This document shows, in pieces, positions 25,397-35,081 of a stretch of 64,000 bases of DNA. The notes below the pieces were generated by a model. That model had not been told where the DNA came from. It searched no databases and saw only the letters and a list, made by a program, of their open reading frames with translations. Within the stretch, counting starts at the first letter, position 1; every line of letters starts with the position of its first letter. Origin of the DNA: Sunxiuqinia indica (GTDB taxonomy: Bacteria > Bacteroidota > Bacteroidia > Bacteroidales > Prolixibacteraceae); assembly GCF_009847015.1 (NCBI RefSeq), contig NZ_WVEM01000014.1:1-64000 (forward strand). The letters are read 5' to 3'. The translations under genes were made by a program, and so were the position numbers.

Positions 25397-28300
25397 TTAG
25401 AAGAGTTGATGAATTAAATCAACCAGCACATCTCTTTTAATGGGCTTAGAAATGTAATCATTACATCCTGCAGCAAGAGCTTTTTCTCGATCTCCCTCCA
25501 TCGCAAATGCTGTTTGCGCAACAATGACTACGTCTTTATTGAATTCTCTTATTTCCTTTGTGGCTTCATATCCGTTTTTTTCAGGCATCTGAATATCCAT
25601 CATAATCAGATCAATATCGGGGTTATTATTAACGAGCTCAATCGTTTGAACACCAGTAGTGGCATGGATAATTTCCGTTGAAAAACTTTTTAATAAAATG
25701 CTCAGATATTGATAGCTCGCAAGATCATCTTCAGCAATTAGAATTTTCAAGTTTTTGTTATCCGTTCCTGACATTGCTGCCAACGTATTGTCTTTTGTTT
25801 GATTATCTTTTATTTTAGAATTTTTTAGTGGGATGGAAAAATAAAAAGTTGAGCCTTTATCTTCCTCCGACTTTACTCCAATTTCTCCATTCAACATCTG
25901 TACATATGCCTTAGCGATAGCCAAGCCTAAACCAGATCCCTCATATGCTCTTTTGGTTGCAATATCGCCTTGGATAAAACGCTCAAAAATAGCTTGTTGT
26001 TTTTCACATGGAATACCAATACCCGTATCTATCACCTGGCAAATTAGCTTTCCATCCTTCTTTTCAATTTTAATTTCGATGGATCCCGCTTTCGTATATT
26101 TAATGGCATTCTTTATTAGGTTGGTAGTTATTGAAATAAACTTTTTGATGTCCGTTTCGATAATTTCTTCATCGCTGCTCAGCAGACAAGTACACATCAG
26201 CTTTAATCCTTTTCGGTTTGCTTCCTCGGTAAAGAAATCATATAATTGATTGATTTCCTTTTTCACGTTCATTTCCTCAAGCGACACGTCCATCAGCCCG
26301 GTTTCAATTTTCGCAATATCCATCAAATCATTAACTGTTTCAAGTAGCCTATTTCCACTTTGCATGATAATATCCAGGAATTGCTTTTGGTCTTCACCCG
26401 ACAACTCCGGATCCTGAAGTAAGCTTGTGAAACCCAAAATACCATTCATCGGTGTTCGGATTTCGTGGCTCATATTAGCCAAAAATGCAGATTTTAACCG
26501 ATCCGATTCTTCGGCTTTCTCTTTAGCTCTTCTTAGTTCTTCCACAACCGCCAGTCTTTCAGTCACATTGCGCATCATTCCGAGGTTCCCGATCCATTCT
26601 CCTTCTGTATTAAATAGTTTTCTTCCAAAAGTCTCCCCCGGAAAGACAAGGTTATTTTTGTCTTTAAAGTCGGTGACAAAAAATTGATCCTGACTTTTCG
26701 CATTTTTTCCAAAAACCATTGTTCCGGCTTCTTTATATTTTTGCTCATCGGCATAAAGTATCTTGGTGGTTTTCCCAATTATTTCTTCCGGGCTATAGCC
26801 AAAGGTTGTTTTTATTCCTTTATTTGCAAGTATAATTTTTCGCGATGTATCGGAGACAATGATGCCATCTTCAATAGCATTAAACATGGTTTCAAAAAGC
26901 AACTTTTGATCGACTAGCTGTTTTTCCACCTTTTTGTAATCTGTGATATCCTGAACAACCCCGTACAATTCATTAACTTCTCCACGCTCATCTTTTCTAC
27001 AAAATCCTTTTATCCTGATCCATACTATTTTATTATCACGATGCACTAACCTGATTTGGATATCATAAGGGACTTCCTCTTCTATTAACTTTTGTACTGC
27101 ATTGTCAAAATACGCCCAGTCATCAGGGTGGACAAATTTCTTTTGTTCAAAGTAGTTTGGCTCTCCGTTTTCTTTAGGTACAGCATACATCTCAAAAACC
27201 TCATCGGTCCAACTGGGTATCTGACTTTTAACATCAAAACTCCAGTAGCCCAACTTAGCGATATTTTGTGCCAGCGAAAGTTGACCGTTCAATTTAACCA
27301 ATTTCTTTTCATGTTCCTTTCGTTCGGTAATGTCTTGAAACGATCCATAAAGTCCAATTACCTTTCCAGATATATCTTTTTTTGCATATCCTTTAACTGC
27401 ACAATTTAGACTCTCCCCACTGCTCCGAATAAGAATAAGATCCAGATGATAAGATATTCCTTCGGCAACAGCTTTTTCAACTGCCCTGGTAAGCAGTTTT
27501 AAGCTTTCTTCCGAATACATTTTGGAGTGTTCTGCAAACGATGGTGCACCGTCTTTGGGATCGAGTTGAAAAATACGGAACAATTCATCAGACCAAGTCA
27601 CGGTATCGGTCGCAACATCCCAGTCCCAACTGCCAATTTTCGCAAGTTCCTCGGTTCTCTTCAGCCTTGACTCGCTCTTTTTAATCTCTTCTTCGGCAAT
27701 TTTTCGCGCTGTTATATCTTGAAAGGTACCCCGTAACCGAACACATTTTCCATCTTTCATCAATGGCTTCCCGATTGAATGGGTCCATATTTGTCTTCCT
27801 TTGGCAGTGATCAAAGGAATTTCGAGATCGAAATCTATCCCTTTATCGATCGCATCACGAATAGCCTTTTCAACAATACTGCGAGATTCTTTGGGGTAAA
27901 AATCAAGTGCTTCTTCCAGTATTGGTGTAAAGTCCTTCGGGACTTCATGAATTTCTTTTGTTATCTCGGTCCAAGAAACCCTGTTTGAAAACAAATCCAG
28001 TTCCCATGCCCCAATCTGAGCCATTCTTCCAATTTCGGTTAAAAGTTCTCGGCTCCGTTCTAATTCTTCTTCTGTTTCGGCAAGTTTCCTGTGCTTTTCA
28101 ATATCAACACAAATACGTTTGACTTTTTCGGGTAGAATAGTCGTAAAATCTGCTTCCTTTATTAGGTACTCACGGGCTCCTAATTTCATCATGTCAACAG
28201 CAATCCGCTCATCGCCATAACCGGTCATGACAATAAAATCTGGGATTTGCGGCAACTTTTGTTTTAAACGTTCAGCAAGCTGCATTCCGTTCATGTCCGG

Positions 28301-28516
28301 CAGCTTATAGTCAATAAGCAACAATTCGTTACCGGCTCCGGTTATTTTATCAATAGCTTCCTTTCCACTAAGAGCAAAACCTGTTTGAAAACCTTCTCGT
28401 TTGAGTCTTTTTTGTATTAAATGATTCAACCCTTCATCGTCTTCAATAACAATGATTTTGAATAATCTCCAACCGTCACTATCTACAACTCCCCCATCGT
28501 TCCCCGCGTTACTCAT
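25397..28516 (-). CDS. hybrid sensor kinase: receiver, PAS repeats, HisKA/ATPase, receiver
   Basis: 1039 residues, no membrane helix seen, so probably cytoplasmic. Approximate order: receiver 1 (20-135, Asp in LLLIDYKLPDMNG), three PAS/PAC units of the GAWELDLFSNRVSWT type (about 155-530), a fourth PAS (about 545-665, DGIIVSDTSRKIILAN), HisKA (about 690, FLANMSHEIRTPMNG), ATPase (about 790-905, DTGIGIPCEKQQAIFERF) and receiver 2 (about 925-1039, LIMMDIQMPEKNGYEATKEI). It is the last gene of the cheD-kinase-receiver operon, 80 bases after the preceding gene. The double receivers suggest a phosphorelay hub. Confidence 0.93.
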   Translation of the reverse strand: MSNAGNDGGVVDSDGWRLFKIIVIEDDEGLNHLIQKRLKREGFQTGFALSGKEAIDKITGAGNELLLIDYKLPDMNGMQLAERLKQKLPQIPDFIVMTGYGDERIAVDMMKLGAREYLIKEADFTTILPEKVKRICVDIEKHRKLAETEEELERSRELLTEIGRMAQIGAWELDLFSNRVSWTEITKEIHEVPKDFTPILEEALDFYPKESRSIVEKAIRDAIDKGIDFDLEIPLITAKGRQIWTHSIGKPLMKDGKCVRLRGTFQDITARKIAEEEIKKSESRLKRTEELAKIGSWDWDVATDTVTWSDELFRIFQLDPKDGAPSFAEHSKMYSEESLKLLTRAVEKAVAEGISYHLDLILIRSSGESLNCAVKGYAKKDISGKVIGLYGSFQDITERKEHEKKLVKLNGQLSLAQNIAKLGYWSFDVKSQIPSWTDEVFEMYAVPKENGEPNYFEQKKFVHPDDWAYFDNAVQKLIEEEVPYDIQIRLVHRDNKIVWIRIKGFCRKDERGEVNELYGVVQDITDYKKVEKQLVDQKLLFETMFNAIEDGIIVSDTSRKIILANKGIKTTFGYSPEEIIGKTTKILYADEQKYKEAGTMVFGKNAKSQDQFFVTDFKDKNNLVFPGETFGRKLFNTEGEWIGNLGMMRNVTERLAVVEELRRAKEKAEESDRLKSAFLANMSHEIRTPMNGILGFTSLLQDPELSGEDQKQFLDIIMQSGNRLLETVNDLMDIAKIETGLMDVSLEEMNVKKEINQLYDFFTEEANRKGLKLMCTCLLSSDEEIIETDIKKFISITTNLIKNAIKYTKAGSIEIKIEKKDGKLICQVIDTGIGIPCEKQQAIFERFIQGDIATKRAYEGSGLGLAIAKAYVQMLNGEIGVKSEEDKGSTFYFSIPLKNSKIKDNQTKDNTLAAMSGTDNKNLKILIAEDDLASYQYLSILLKSFSTEIIHATTGVQTIELVNNNPDIDLIMMDIQMPEKNGYEATKEIREFNKDVVIVAQTAFAMEGDREKALAAGCNDYISKPIKRDVLVDLIHQLF

Positions 28517-28596
28517 GTTCGCATATTTTATATGTTTTGATTCTCCTTTTTCATATTCTACATTACATTGAAGAACCGATAATAGCTGAATTCAAA

Positions 28597-29037
28597 TTAA
28601 TCCATCGGCTTATTAACATCGGGTATTTCAACAATTAGCAAAAACAACCCCAGCTTTCTAATGGCGTCAACAAATTTGTCATAATCGATTGGTTTACTAA
28701 TATAATTGCTGCACCCCAGCTCATGGCATTTAGTAATTTCTCTCGGGTCATCAGTAGTTGTGATCATGATTACCGGCATCCTTTTTAAGTCCGGGTCCTC
28801 TTTAACTCGGCGCAACACTTCGACACCATCAATTTTAGGCATGTTGATATCTAATAATAATAGCGAGGGAATTCCATCCTTTTTTTCTTTGGTTTGAAAC
28901 AGGTAGTCTAGCGTTTCCTCTCCATCTTTAAAATGAATAATTTTGTTCATTAAACCTGACCGCTTCAGATTTCGTCGAATTAGCGTAGCATGGCCTTCGT
29001 CATCCTCGGCAAGAATAATTGTTAGTTCCTTTTTCAT
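28597..29037 (-). CDS. single-domain response regulator (Rcp1/CheY-like)
   Basis: 146 residues, a lone receiver domain. Acidic pocket in IILAEDDEGHATL, phospho-acceptor Asp in LLLLDINMPKIDGVEVL, switch Thr in VIMITTTDD and the conserved Lys in YISKPIDYD. No output domain. Placed between two kinase genes in one operon, it probably shuttles phosphate between them or to an unlinked target. Confidence 0.93.
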   Translation of the reverse strand: MKKELTIILAEDDEGHATLIRRNLKRSGLMNKIIHFKDGEETLDYLFQTKEKKDGIPSLLLLDINMPKIDGVEVLRRVKEDPDLKRMPVIMITTTDDPREITKCHELGCSNYISKPIDYDKFVDAIRKLGLFLLIVEIPDVNKPMD

Positions 29038-29079
29038 CGTGTTATATAAGGTGAGTTTTACTTAATGCATTTGGCTTAT

Positions 29080-30447
29080 CTATACTTTTGGTAACAAGAT
29101 AATAAATTTTGTTCCAATACCGACTGTCGATTCAAGTATAATTTTGCCTTTATGTTTTTCAACAATCTGTTTCACAATACTCATTCCCAGACCAATACCT
29201 GACGTTTGCGGGTTGAGTTTATGAAATAATTCGAAAACCTTTTCCTGGTGATCCGGATGAATTCCTATTCCATTGTCTTCAACGGTGTATTTAATAAATC
29301 CATTTTCCTTTTCTCCAGAAATGTTGATTTTACCAGGTCTTTTCGAATCAAAAAATTTCATCGCATTATCAATCAGATTGGAGAATAACTGATTAATTTG
29401 AAGTTCATCTCCTTGGCATTGGGGTAAATCAGAAACATCAATCTCAATCTGACTTTCTCTTATTTTATATTTATAATTCTCAACAACCTCCTCCATTAAC
29501 TTATTCATATCCAACAAACTAAGAGCGATCTTTTGCCGCCCCAAACGCGAAAGGGAGAGAAGCCCTGTTAGCAAGGCATCCATTTTGCCAGCGCTGGTAG
29601 TAATAAAATGCATAGCCTCTGGTATCTCTTCATCTAAAATTTGGTTACTAATTAGCTTTGTTGAGTCTTGCAAATTTTCATTCTTAATGAGTTCTGAAAG
29701 TTCTTTCAACGACGCTTCCAGCTCTCTATTGAAGCCTTGTATATTGACAAGTGGTGAACGTAAATCGTGCGTTGTAATGTAAAGGATTTGTTGCAATTCC
29801 TTCGTTTTAGCCTCTAATTCCGAATTCAATCTCTGTAAGTCCCGTTCTGCCTTTCTTCTCTCGGTGACATCTTGAATGGATAACAAAATCAACCTGTCTT
29901 TCGCCCGTTCCTGCAATAACTCTCTGGCATTAATCAACATAATTTTTCTGCCAATTCTTTCAAAGTCGTGTTCCACCTCATAATTGTCCATCGTTGATTT
30001 TTCAGGAAGCACGTCATTCAACAGCATCTTGAGAGCAGGAACATTCCACTGGCCGTAATCAAGCTCATAAAAAAGCTTGCCTTCCGTCTTTTGGGGAACA
30101 GTTTTAAATGTGTCGTAAAAAGAGCGACTTGCAGACACAACACGAAGACTCCCATCCAGAACGATTAAAGGTTCGCGTACCGTCGCAATAATATTCTCAG
30201 CATAATTGCGGGCGAACCGGGCAATCTCTTCTTTCTCAATTAAATCCCGTTCACTTGCAGTTAATTGCTCCGTTAGTGCTTTTAGCTGCTGCTCAGAGGC
30301 CTGAAGTTGCTGGTTGGCAGCATCTAACTGTTGATTGACCGCCCTAAGCTCTCGCTCAATATTCTGCTGCTTTCCCAGTTCATTCTCAAGTGCAGTAATT
30401 TTCTGCTGTTTTTCTTTCATTTTAGCGGATGCTTTGTTTCTTTTCAA
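29080..30447 (-). CDS. cytoplasmic PAS sensor histidine kinase with coiled coil
   Basis: 455 residues. It opens with a long coiled coil (QQLDAANQQLQASEQQLKAL region, about 10-75), then a PAS domain (about 85-200; EPLIVLDGSLRVVSASRSF), HisKA with the phospho-His in ILYITTHDLRSPLVN, and an ATPase domain ending GIGLGMSIVKQIVEKHKGKI. The start could also be the Met ten codons in. It begins 14 bases after the cheD stop. The architecture, including the coiled-coil plus CheR-like PAS segment, recalls kinases fused to CheB/CheR in other bacteria. Confidence 0.92.
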   Translation of the reverse strand: MKRNKASAKMKEKQQKITALENELGKQQNIERELRAVNQQLDAANQQLQASEQQLKALTEQLTASERDLIEKEEIARFARNYAENIIATVREPLIVLDGSLRVVSASRSFYDTFKTVPQKTEGKLFYELDYGQWNVPALKMLLNDVLPEKSTMDNYEVEHDFERIGRKIMLINARELLQERAKDRLILLSIQDVTERRKAERDLQRLNSELEAKTKELQQILYITTHDLRSPLVNIQGFNRELEASLKELSELIKNENLQDSTKLISNQILDEEIPEAMHFITTSAGKMDALLTGLLSLSRLGRQKIALSLLDMNKLMEEVVENYKYKIRESQIEIDVSDLPQCQGDELQINQLFSNLIDNAMKFFDSKRPGKINISGEKENGFIKYTVEDNGIGIHPDHQEKVFELFHKLNPQTSGIGLGMSIVKQIVEKHKGKIILESTVGIGTKFIILLPKV

Positions 30448-30461
30448 TTAAAGATACAATC

Positions 30462-30959
30462 TTACGTTGAGAGTTTGGTAGTATTTGAAAGTAATCTCTC
30501 ATCCGAATCTCCTTCGGTATAATAAACAAAGCCACTGGAAACATTCATAAAAGCAGATCTTCTCAAGGTGCCGCCCACCGACAGTGCTTTGATCGAAAAT
30601 CCTTTATGACCAAGAATTTCTTGTACCGACCTTACATTATTCTCACAGATCGTGTCATTTTCTCTTTTCAGCACATTGCCTCCGCCAATTATGCATACTT
30701 CCAGATTTTCCTTTTTCGCCCCTAGCTGTGATAGCTGACCAAATAGATTATCAAGTGCGTTTGCCGCATATCTGGTTGCATACTCCTCTTTACTTTGGGG
30801 AGCAACTCCCGGCAACATCACGTGAGCCATTCCTCCTATTTTCTGAAATGAATCCCACGCAGTTACCACGACGCATGAGCCAATCGCTGTTGACTTTAAA
30901 TGGTGATTGACGTCACACACTTTTACTTCTCCAGTAGATACGAAGATCACATTCCCCAT
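30462..30959 (-). CDS. cheD: CheD chemoreceptor glutamine deamidase
   Basis: 165 residues, normal for CheD, which deamidates glutamines on chemoreceptors. The catalytic Cys is in AIGSCVVV and the His 17 residues later in GMAHVMLPG. At the position of the third catalytic residue (Thr in the characterised Thermotoga enzyme) a Ser is found by my alignment. GGGNVLKREND and SVGGTLRRSAFMNVSSG are family motifs. It heads an operon of sensor kinases, and no CheA, CheW, CheR, CheB or receptor gene is in view. It may act on an unlinked protein or have been recruited to two-component signalling. Confidence 0.9.
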   Translation of the reverse strand: MGNVIFVSTGEVKVCDVNHHLKSTAIGSCVVVTAWDSFQKIGGMAHVMLPGVAPQSKEEYATRYAANALDNLFGQLSQLGAKKENLEVCIIGGGNVLKRENDTICENNVRSVQEILGHKGFSIKALSVGGTLRRSAFMNVSSGFVYYTEGDSDERLLSNTTKLST

Positions 30960-31161
30960 TTCTAGTCATTTAGGTTATAACAAATTCGCAGAGTTTAAAT
31001 TTCGATGCAGACAGAATTTCAAAACGCTGACAAACAAACAATATACTAAGATTCAAAGATATCTGTAAATTAACAAGCTGATGATTGAAAAAAGCTCTGT
31101 CATTTTGCAGCTATCAAATATTTCGCAAAATCTCTATCTTTAGAATTCATTCAGGAAACCT

Positions 31162-31965
31162 ATGAAAAACAGTATCAGAAATAAAATTTACGAAATTATC
31201 TTTGAAGCCGACACTCCCAAAGGAAAGGTTTTTGATGTGGCTTTACTGTTTACCATTTTAATCAGCATTGCACTGGTTATCATTGAAAGTGTTCCATCAA
31301 TCAATAGTCAGCACCGAAGTTTGCTCCGCATTATGGAGTGGGTCATTACAATTATCTTTTCAATTGAATATGTCCTGCGAATACTCGTGGTTAAGAAACC
31401 GTTCAGATACATTTTCAGTTTCTATGGCATCATCGATTTACTGTCGGTGATACCAACCTATTTGAGTTTAGTTTTTGTTGGAAGCCAAAGTTTAGTGGTT
31501 ATTCGTGCATTGCGGTTGCTTCGCGTTTTTCGTATCCTGAAGCTGAACCGATACACCATCGCGGGAAATAATTTATCAAAAGCACTCTGGGCAAGCCGCG
31601 AGAAAATATTCGTCTTTCTTTTCTTTGTCATTAATCTTGTGGTGATCGTCGGCACATTAATGTACCTGATTGAAGGTCCGGAACATGGCTATGTAAGCAT
31701 TCCTTCGAGTATTTACTGGGCCATTGTTACCATGACCACTGTTGGTTATGGCGACATTTCACCTCAAACGCCACTTGGCCAATTACTGGCAAGCGCTGTG
31801 ATGATTGCCGGCTATGCCATTATCGCAGTACCAACCGGCATTGTTACGGCTGAAATGATGAAGCCGGCCAAGAGTACCAACACTCAGGTTTGTCCGCATT
31901 GCCTGCAAGACAAGCATGATAACGACGCCGCGTTTTGCAAAAAATGCGGTGGTAAACTAAACTAA
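31162..31965 (+). CDS. voltage-gated potassium channel-like ion transporter with zinc-ribbon tail
   Basis: 267 residues. Six-helix channel: S1-S3 around FDVALLFTILISIALVIIES, an S4 voltage sensor with spaced Arg (VVIRALRLLRVFRILKLNRY), the pore helix and selectivity filter TMTTVGYGDISP, then S6 (SAVMIAGYAIIAVPTGIVTA). The C-terminal ~30 residues form a zinc ribbon with CPHC...CKKCGGKL, unusual for bacterial Kv channels. It probably sits in the inner membrane as a tetramer and passes K+; gating by the ribbon is speculation. Monocistronic. Confidence 0.92.
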   Translation: MKNSIRNKIYEIIFEADTPKGKVFDVALLFTILISIALVIIESVPSINSQHRSLLRIMEWVITIIFSIEYVLRILVVKKPFRYIFSFYGIIDLLSVIPTYLSLVFVGSQSLVVIRALRLLRVFRILKLNRYTIAGNNLSKALWASREKIFVFLFFVINLVVIVGTLMYLIEGPEHGYVSIPSSIYWAIVTMTTVGYGDISPQTPLGQLLASAVMIAGYAIIAVPTGIVTAEMMKPAKSTNTQVCPHCLQDKHDNDAAFCKKCGGKLN

Positions 31966-32075
31966 ACACAAACCCAAAAAGTGAGTTTAGCATCATTTAG
32001 GACTTTTAACGAATTCCCTTTCACCATCTGGCTTGGTTTTTGTATTTTTGTAGATCAATCAATATTTGACAAGCC

Positions 32076-32372
32076 ATGATCGGGAAATTTTTTCATATGC
32101 CCAGCCACCGCCGTTTCAGCATACCATATCGGTATTACGATCCGGAAAAGGAAGAGATGCGAGAACGTGAAGACAGAATCAAGAAAGAAATGGGGATTCA
32201 TGAGAAAAAAGAATTTGACCCGAACTACCGGGCAAACATTCGCGGACAATTCAGAAGAGCAATGGGTGAATCATCAAAAACGTCATCAGATGCTCGCCGC
32301 AATTACAATACCCGTTTAATTACGTTTGTTATTGTTTTATCGATTGCCGTATACCTGTTTTTTAAATTTTAA
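32076..32372 (+). CDS. small conserved membrane protein upstream of mutL
   Basis: 98 residues. A charged N-terminal part (YRYYDPEKEEMREREDRIKK, DPNYRANIRGQFRRAM) is followed by one C-terminal helix (LITFVIVLSIAVYLFFKF), giving a tail-anchored layout. Homologous small proteins are commonly placed directly before mutL in Bacteroidota (from memory). Only nine bases separate it from mutL. Function unknown. Confidence 0.75.
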   Translation: MIGKFFHMPSHRRFSIPYRYYDPEKEEMREREDRIKKEMGIHEKKEFDPNYRANIRGQFRRAMGESSKTSSDARRNYNTRLITFVIVLSIAVYLFFKF

Positions 32373-32381
32373 TAATTTTCT

Positions 32382-34250
32382 GTGTCAGATATCATTCAAC
32401 TACTCCCCGATTCAGTTGCCAACCAAATCGCTGCAGGAGAGGTTATTCAACGTCCTGCGTCAGTAGTCAAAGAGTTAGTCGAAAACGCGATTGATGCCGG
32501 GGCATCGCAAATCAAAATCAACTTAAAAGATGCCGGCCGCACCTTAATTCAGGTAAGCGATAATGGCTGTGGAATGTCGGACACTGATGCCCGTATGGCG
32601 TTTGAGCGTCACGCCACATCTAAAATTAAAGAAGCCAACGATTTGTTTGCCATCCGTACGATGGGTTTTCGTGGTGAAGCACTGGCCTCCATTGCAGCAA
32701 TTGCGGATGTTGAACTGCACACACAACAGCACGATCAGGAAATTGGCACCTTGATTCACATCAACGGGTCAAAAGTAATTAAGCAAGAAGCCACGCGTTG
32801 CAGCTGCGGAACAAATTTCATGGTGAAAAACTTATTTTTCAATGTTCCTGCACGACGCAAATTCCTGAAATCGAACGCCACAGAGCTCAAGCACATTATC
32901 AATGAAATTCAACGGGTGGCCTTAGCCAGCCCCGAAATATCTTTTTCGTTGATTCACAATCAGCAAACGGTTTACGAGTTGGGACAAGGCAACATCAAAA
33001 AACGCATTGTTGCTTTATTTGGAAAAAACAGTGCTCAAAACCTAATTCCGGTAAACACCGACACCAGTTTGGTGAAAATTTCCGGCTACATTGGACAACC
33101 CAAGCACGCCCGAAAAACCTTTGGAGAACAGTTCTTCTTTGTCAACAAGCGTTACATGCGCCATCCGTTTTTTCACCGGGCGGTAATGCAGGCTTACGAA
33201 AAAATATTACCACCAGACGGAATTCCTTCTTACTTTTTATTTTTTGAAGTAAAGCCGGAAGATATTGACATCAACATTCATCCAACGAAAACGGAAATAA
33301 AATTTGAAAGTGAATCTGCAATTTGGCAGATGATTAAAGCAACGGTTCGTGAATCACTAGGAAAATATAATGTGGTGCCATCTATCGATTTTGATCAGGC
33401 CGGAAGCATTGATATTCCAATTGCACGAAAAAGCTCCGAGTCAGTTGAACCACCTAAGATTGAGATCGATCCTACTTATAATCCGTTTGAAGAGGAAAAG
33501 AAATTTTCCGGAGGGTCTTCGTTTTCGTCAGGCTCAACCAATCAGAAAAGCCAGTCGCAGCATTGGGAAAAATTATACCGTGATTTTAATACGGATGAGC
33601 AAGAGGAAGAGTCATTCAATTTTCCGATCACTCAGCCAGAAGAACAAGCAAGCAGAACACTGGAAATCAAACATGAAGAACAGTACAGTGGAAAAACGTT
33701 CATCCAGTTTAAAAATAAATACATTCTAACTCCTGTCAAATCAGGATTAATGGTTATTGACCAAAAGCGTGCTCACGAACGGATTCTTTTTGAGAACTTC
33801 ATGGCGATTCTTGAAAGTGAAGAAACCGTTAGTCAGCAACAACTTTTTCCCCATACGTTTGATTTGAATGCCGCCGATGCTGAAACGCTTCGCTCGGTGT
33901 TAGATGACCTGAAAGCGCTGGGCTTCGATATCCGTGACTTTGGCAATAACAGTTTCATTATCAATGGAACACCTGGCATGCTTGATAATTCGTCGCCTTT
34001 GGAGATTATTGAGAGCCTGTTGGAAGATATAAAAAGTTCGGCGACCAACTTTAAAGAAAAAGCCCGGGAAAAAGTTGCAGCATCTTTAGCTGGCGCTTCT
34101 GCGGTTTCGTATGGCTACACCATGAAACAGGAAGAAATCAATCAATTAATCGACCAATTATTCGCCTGCTCAACACCAAATTTTTCGCCAACAGGCAAAC
34201 AAGTGTTAACAATTATGCCGTTGGAACATTTTGAAAAACTTTTGAAGTGA
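32382..34250 (+). CDS. mutL: DNA mismatch repair protein MutL
   Basis: 622 residues from a GTG start; no ATG lies near the conserved N-terminus DIIQLLPDSVANQIAAGEV. The GHKL ATPase domain has ELVENAIDAGA, DNGCGMS and MGFRGEALASIA. The linker is Ser/Gln-rich (about 375-430). The C-terminal dimerisation domain follows (FIQFKNKYILTPV, IDQKRAHERILFENF). I did not see the DQHA-x2-E-x4-E endonuclease motif in exact form (here IDQKRAHERI), so nicking activity is uncertain. It couples MutS recognition to downstream repair. Confidence 0.95.
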   Translation: MSDIIQLLPDSVANQIAAGEVIQRPASVVKELVENAIDAGASQIKINLKDAGRTLIQVSDNGCGMSDTDARMAFERHATSKIKEANDLFAIRTMGFRGEALASIAAIADVELHTQQHDQEIGTLIHINGSKVIKQEATRCSCGTNFMVKNLFFNVPARRKFLKSNATELKHIINEIQRVALASPEISFSLIHNQQTVYELGQGNIKKRIVALFGKNSAQNLIPVNTDTSLVKISGYIGQPKHARKTFGEQFFFVNKRYMRHPFFHRAVMQAYEKILPPDGIPSYFLFFEVKPEDIDINIHPTKTEIKFESESAIWQMIKATVRESLGKYNVVPSIDFDQAGSIDIPIARKSSESVEPPKIEIDPTYNPFEEEKKFSGGSSFSSGSTNQKSQSQHWEKLYRDFNTDEQEEESFNFPITQPEEQASRTLEIKHEEQYSGKTFIQFKNKYILTPVKSGLMVIDQKRAHERILFENFMAILESEETVSQQQLFPHTFDLNAADAETLRSVLDDLKALGFDIRDFGNNSFIINGTPGMLDNSSPLEIIESLLEDIKSSATNFKEKAREKVAASLAGASAVSYGYTMKQEEINQLIDQLFACSTPNFSPTGKQVLTIMPLEHFEKLLK

Positions 34251-34332
34251 CAATTTGTCCTTTGTATTGTTACTTTGTATTGAAAACAATGTTTGGCGTG
34301 GCTCTTGCAGTCACCATCTAAATTTTTCAGAT

Positions 34333-35073
34333 ATGCAGAATTTCAGACCCAATTTAAGCTCCATACCTCCGGTTGTTAAAAACCTGATCATCATCAATGT
34401 GCTAATGCTTTTGGCAACTTACATCTTGAGCATGCGAGGCATTAATTTTTCAGGCATACTCGGCCTGCACTACATTGCTTCACCCAAATTTGAGCCGTAC
34501 CAGATTGTTACCCACATGTTTATGCATGGAGGTTTTACACACCTCTTGTTTAATATGTTTGCACTTTGGATGTTTGGGCGAATTTTGGAAAGTGTTTGGG
34601 GGCCGAAACGATTTTTCATTTACTATTTTGCGACCGGATTGGGTGCCGCTGTTTTGCACACTTTTGTCAATTGGATTGAATATCAGTCAGTGGTTTCACA
34701 AATGACTCCGGAAAAGATTGACCTTGTCATGCAGAACGGGGGCGATATTTGGATGCAAGGGAAAAACTATACTGATCCACTGATGGGCAAACTCAATCTA
34801 CTGCTGAACGTTCCGACTGTTGGTGCATCCGGTGCAGTATTTGGTGTCCTGCTTGGCTTTGGAATGCTATTCCCCAATACCCAGTTGATGTTACTTTTTC
34901 CTCCCATCCCGATTAAAGCAAAGTATTTTGTGATTGGCTACGGTTTGATTGAGCTGTATCTTGGACTGTCTCGCCCGGGAAGCAATGTTGCTCACTTTGC
35001 CCACTTGGGAGGTATGCTTTTTGGGTATCTGCTTATTCGCTATTGGAATAAAAACAGTAATAACTTCTATTAG
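34333..35073 (+). CDS. rhomboid-family intramembrane serine protease
   Basis: 246 residues from ATG 34333 (MQNFRPNLSSIPPVVKN); an upstream in-frame start adds residues with no resemblance to the family. Six or seven helices. Family motifs: HMFMHGGFTHLLFNMFALWM in L1, the catalytic Ser in GASGAVFGVLLG, and His in HFAHLGGMLFGYL. An insertion between the first motifs and the Ser (EKIDLVMQNGGDIWMQGKNY) is typical of Bacteroidota members. It cleaves membrane-protein substrates within the bilayer; substrates unknown. Followed eight bases later by a paralog. Confidence 0.93.
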   Translation: MQNFRPNLSSIPPVVKNLIIINVLMLLATYILSMRGINFSGILGLHYIASPKFEPYQIVTHMFMHGGFTHLLFNMFALWMFGRILESVWGPKRFFIYYFATGLGAAVLHTFVNWIEYQSVVSQMTPEKIDLVMQNGGDIWMQGKNYTDPLMGKLNLLLNVPTVGASGAVFGVLLGFGMLFPNTQLMLLFPPIPIKAKYFVIGYGLIELYLGLSRPGSNVAHFAHLGGMLFGYLLIRYWNKNSNNFY

Positions 35074-35081
35074 TCCGAGCC

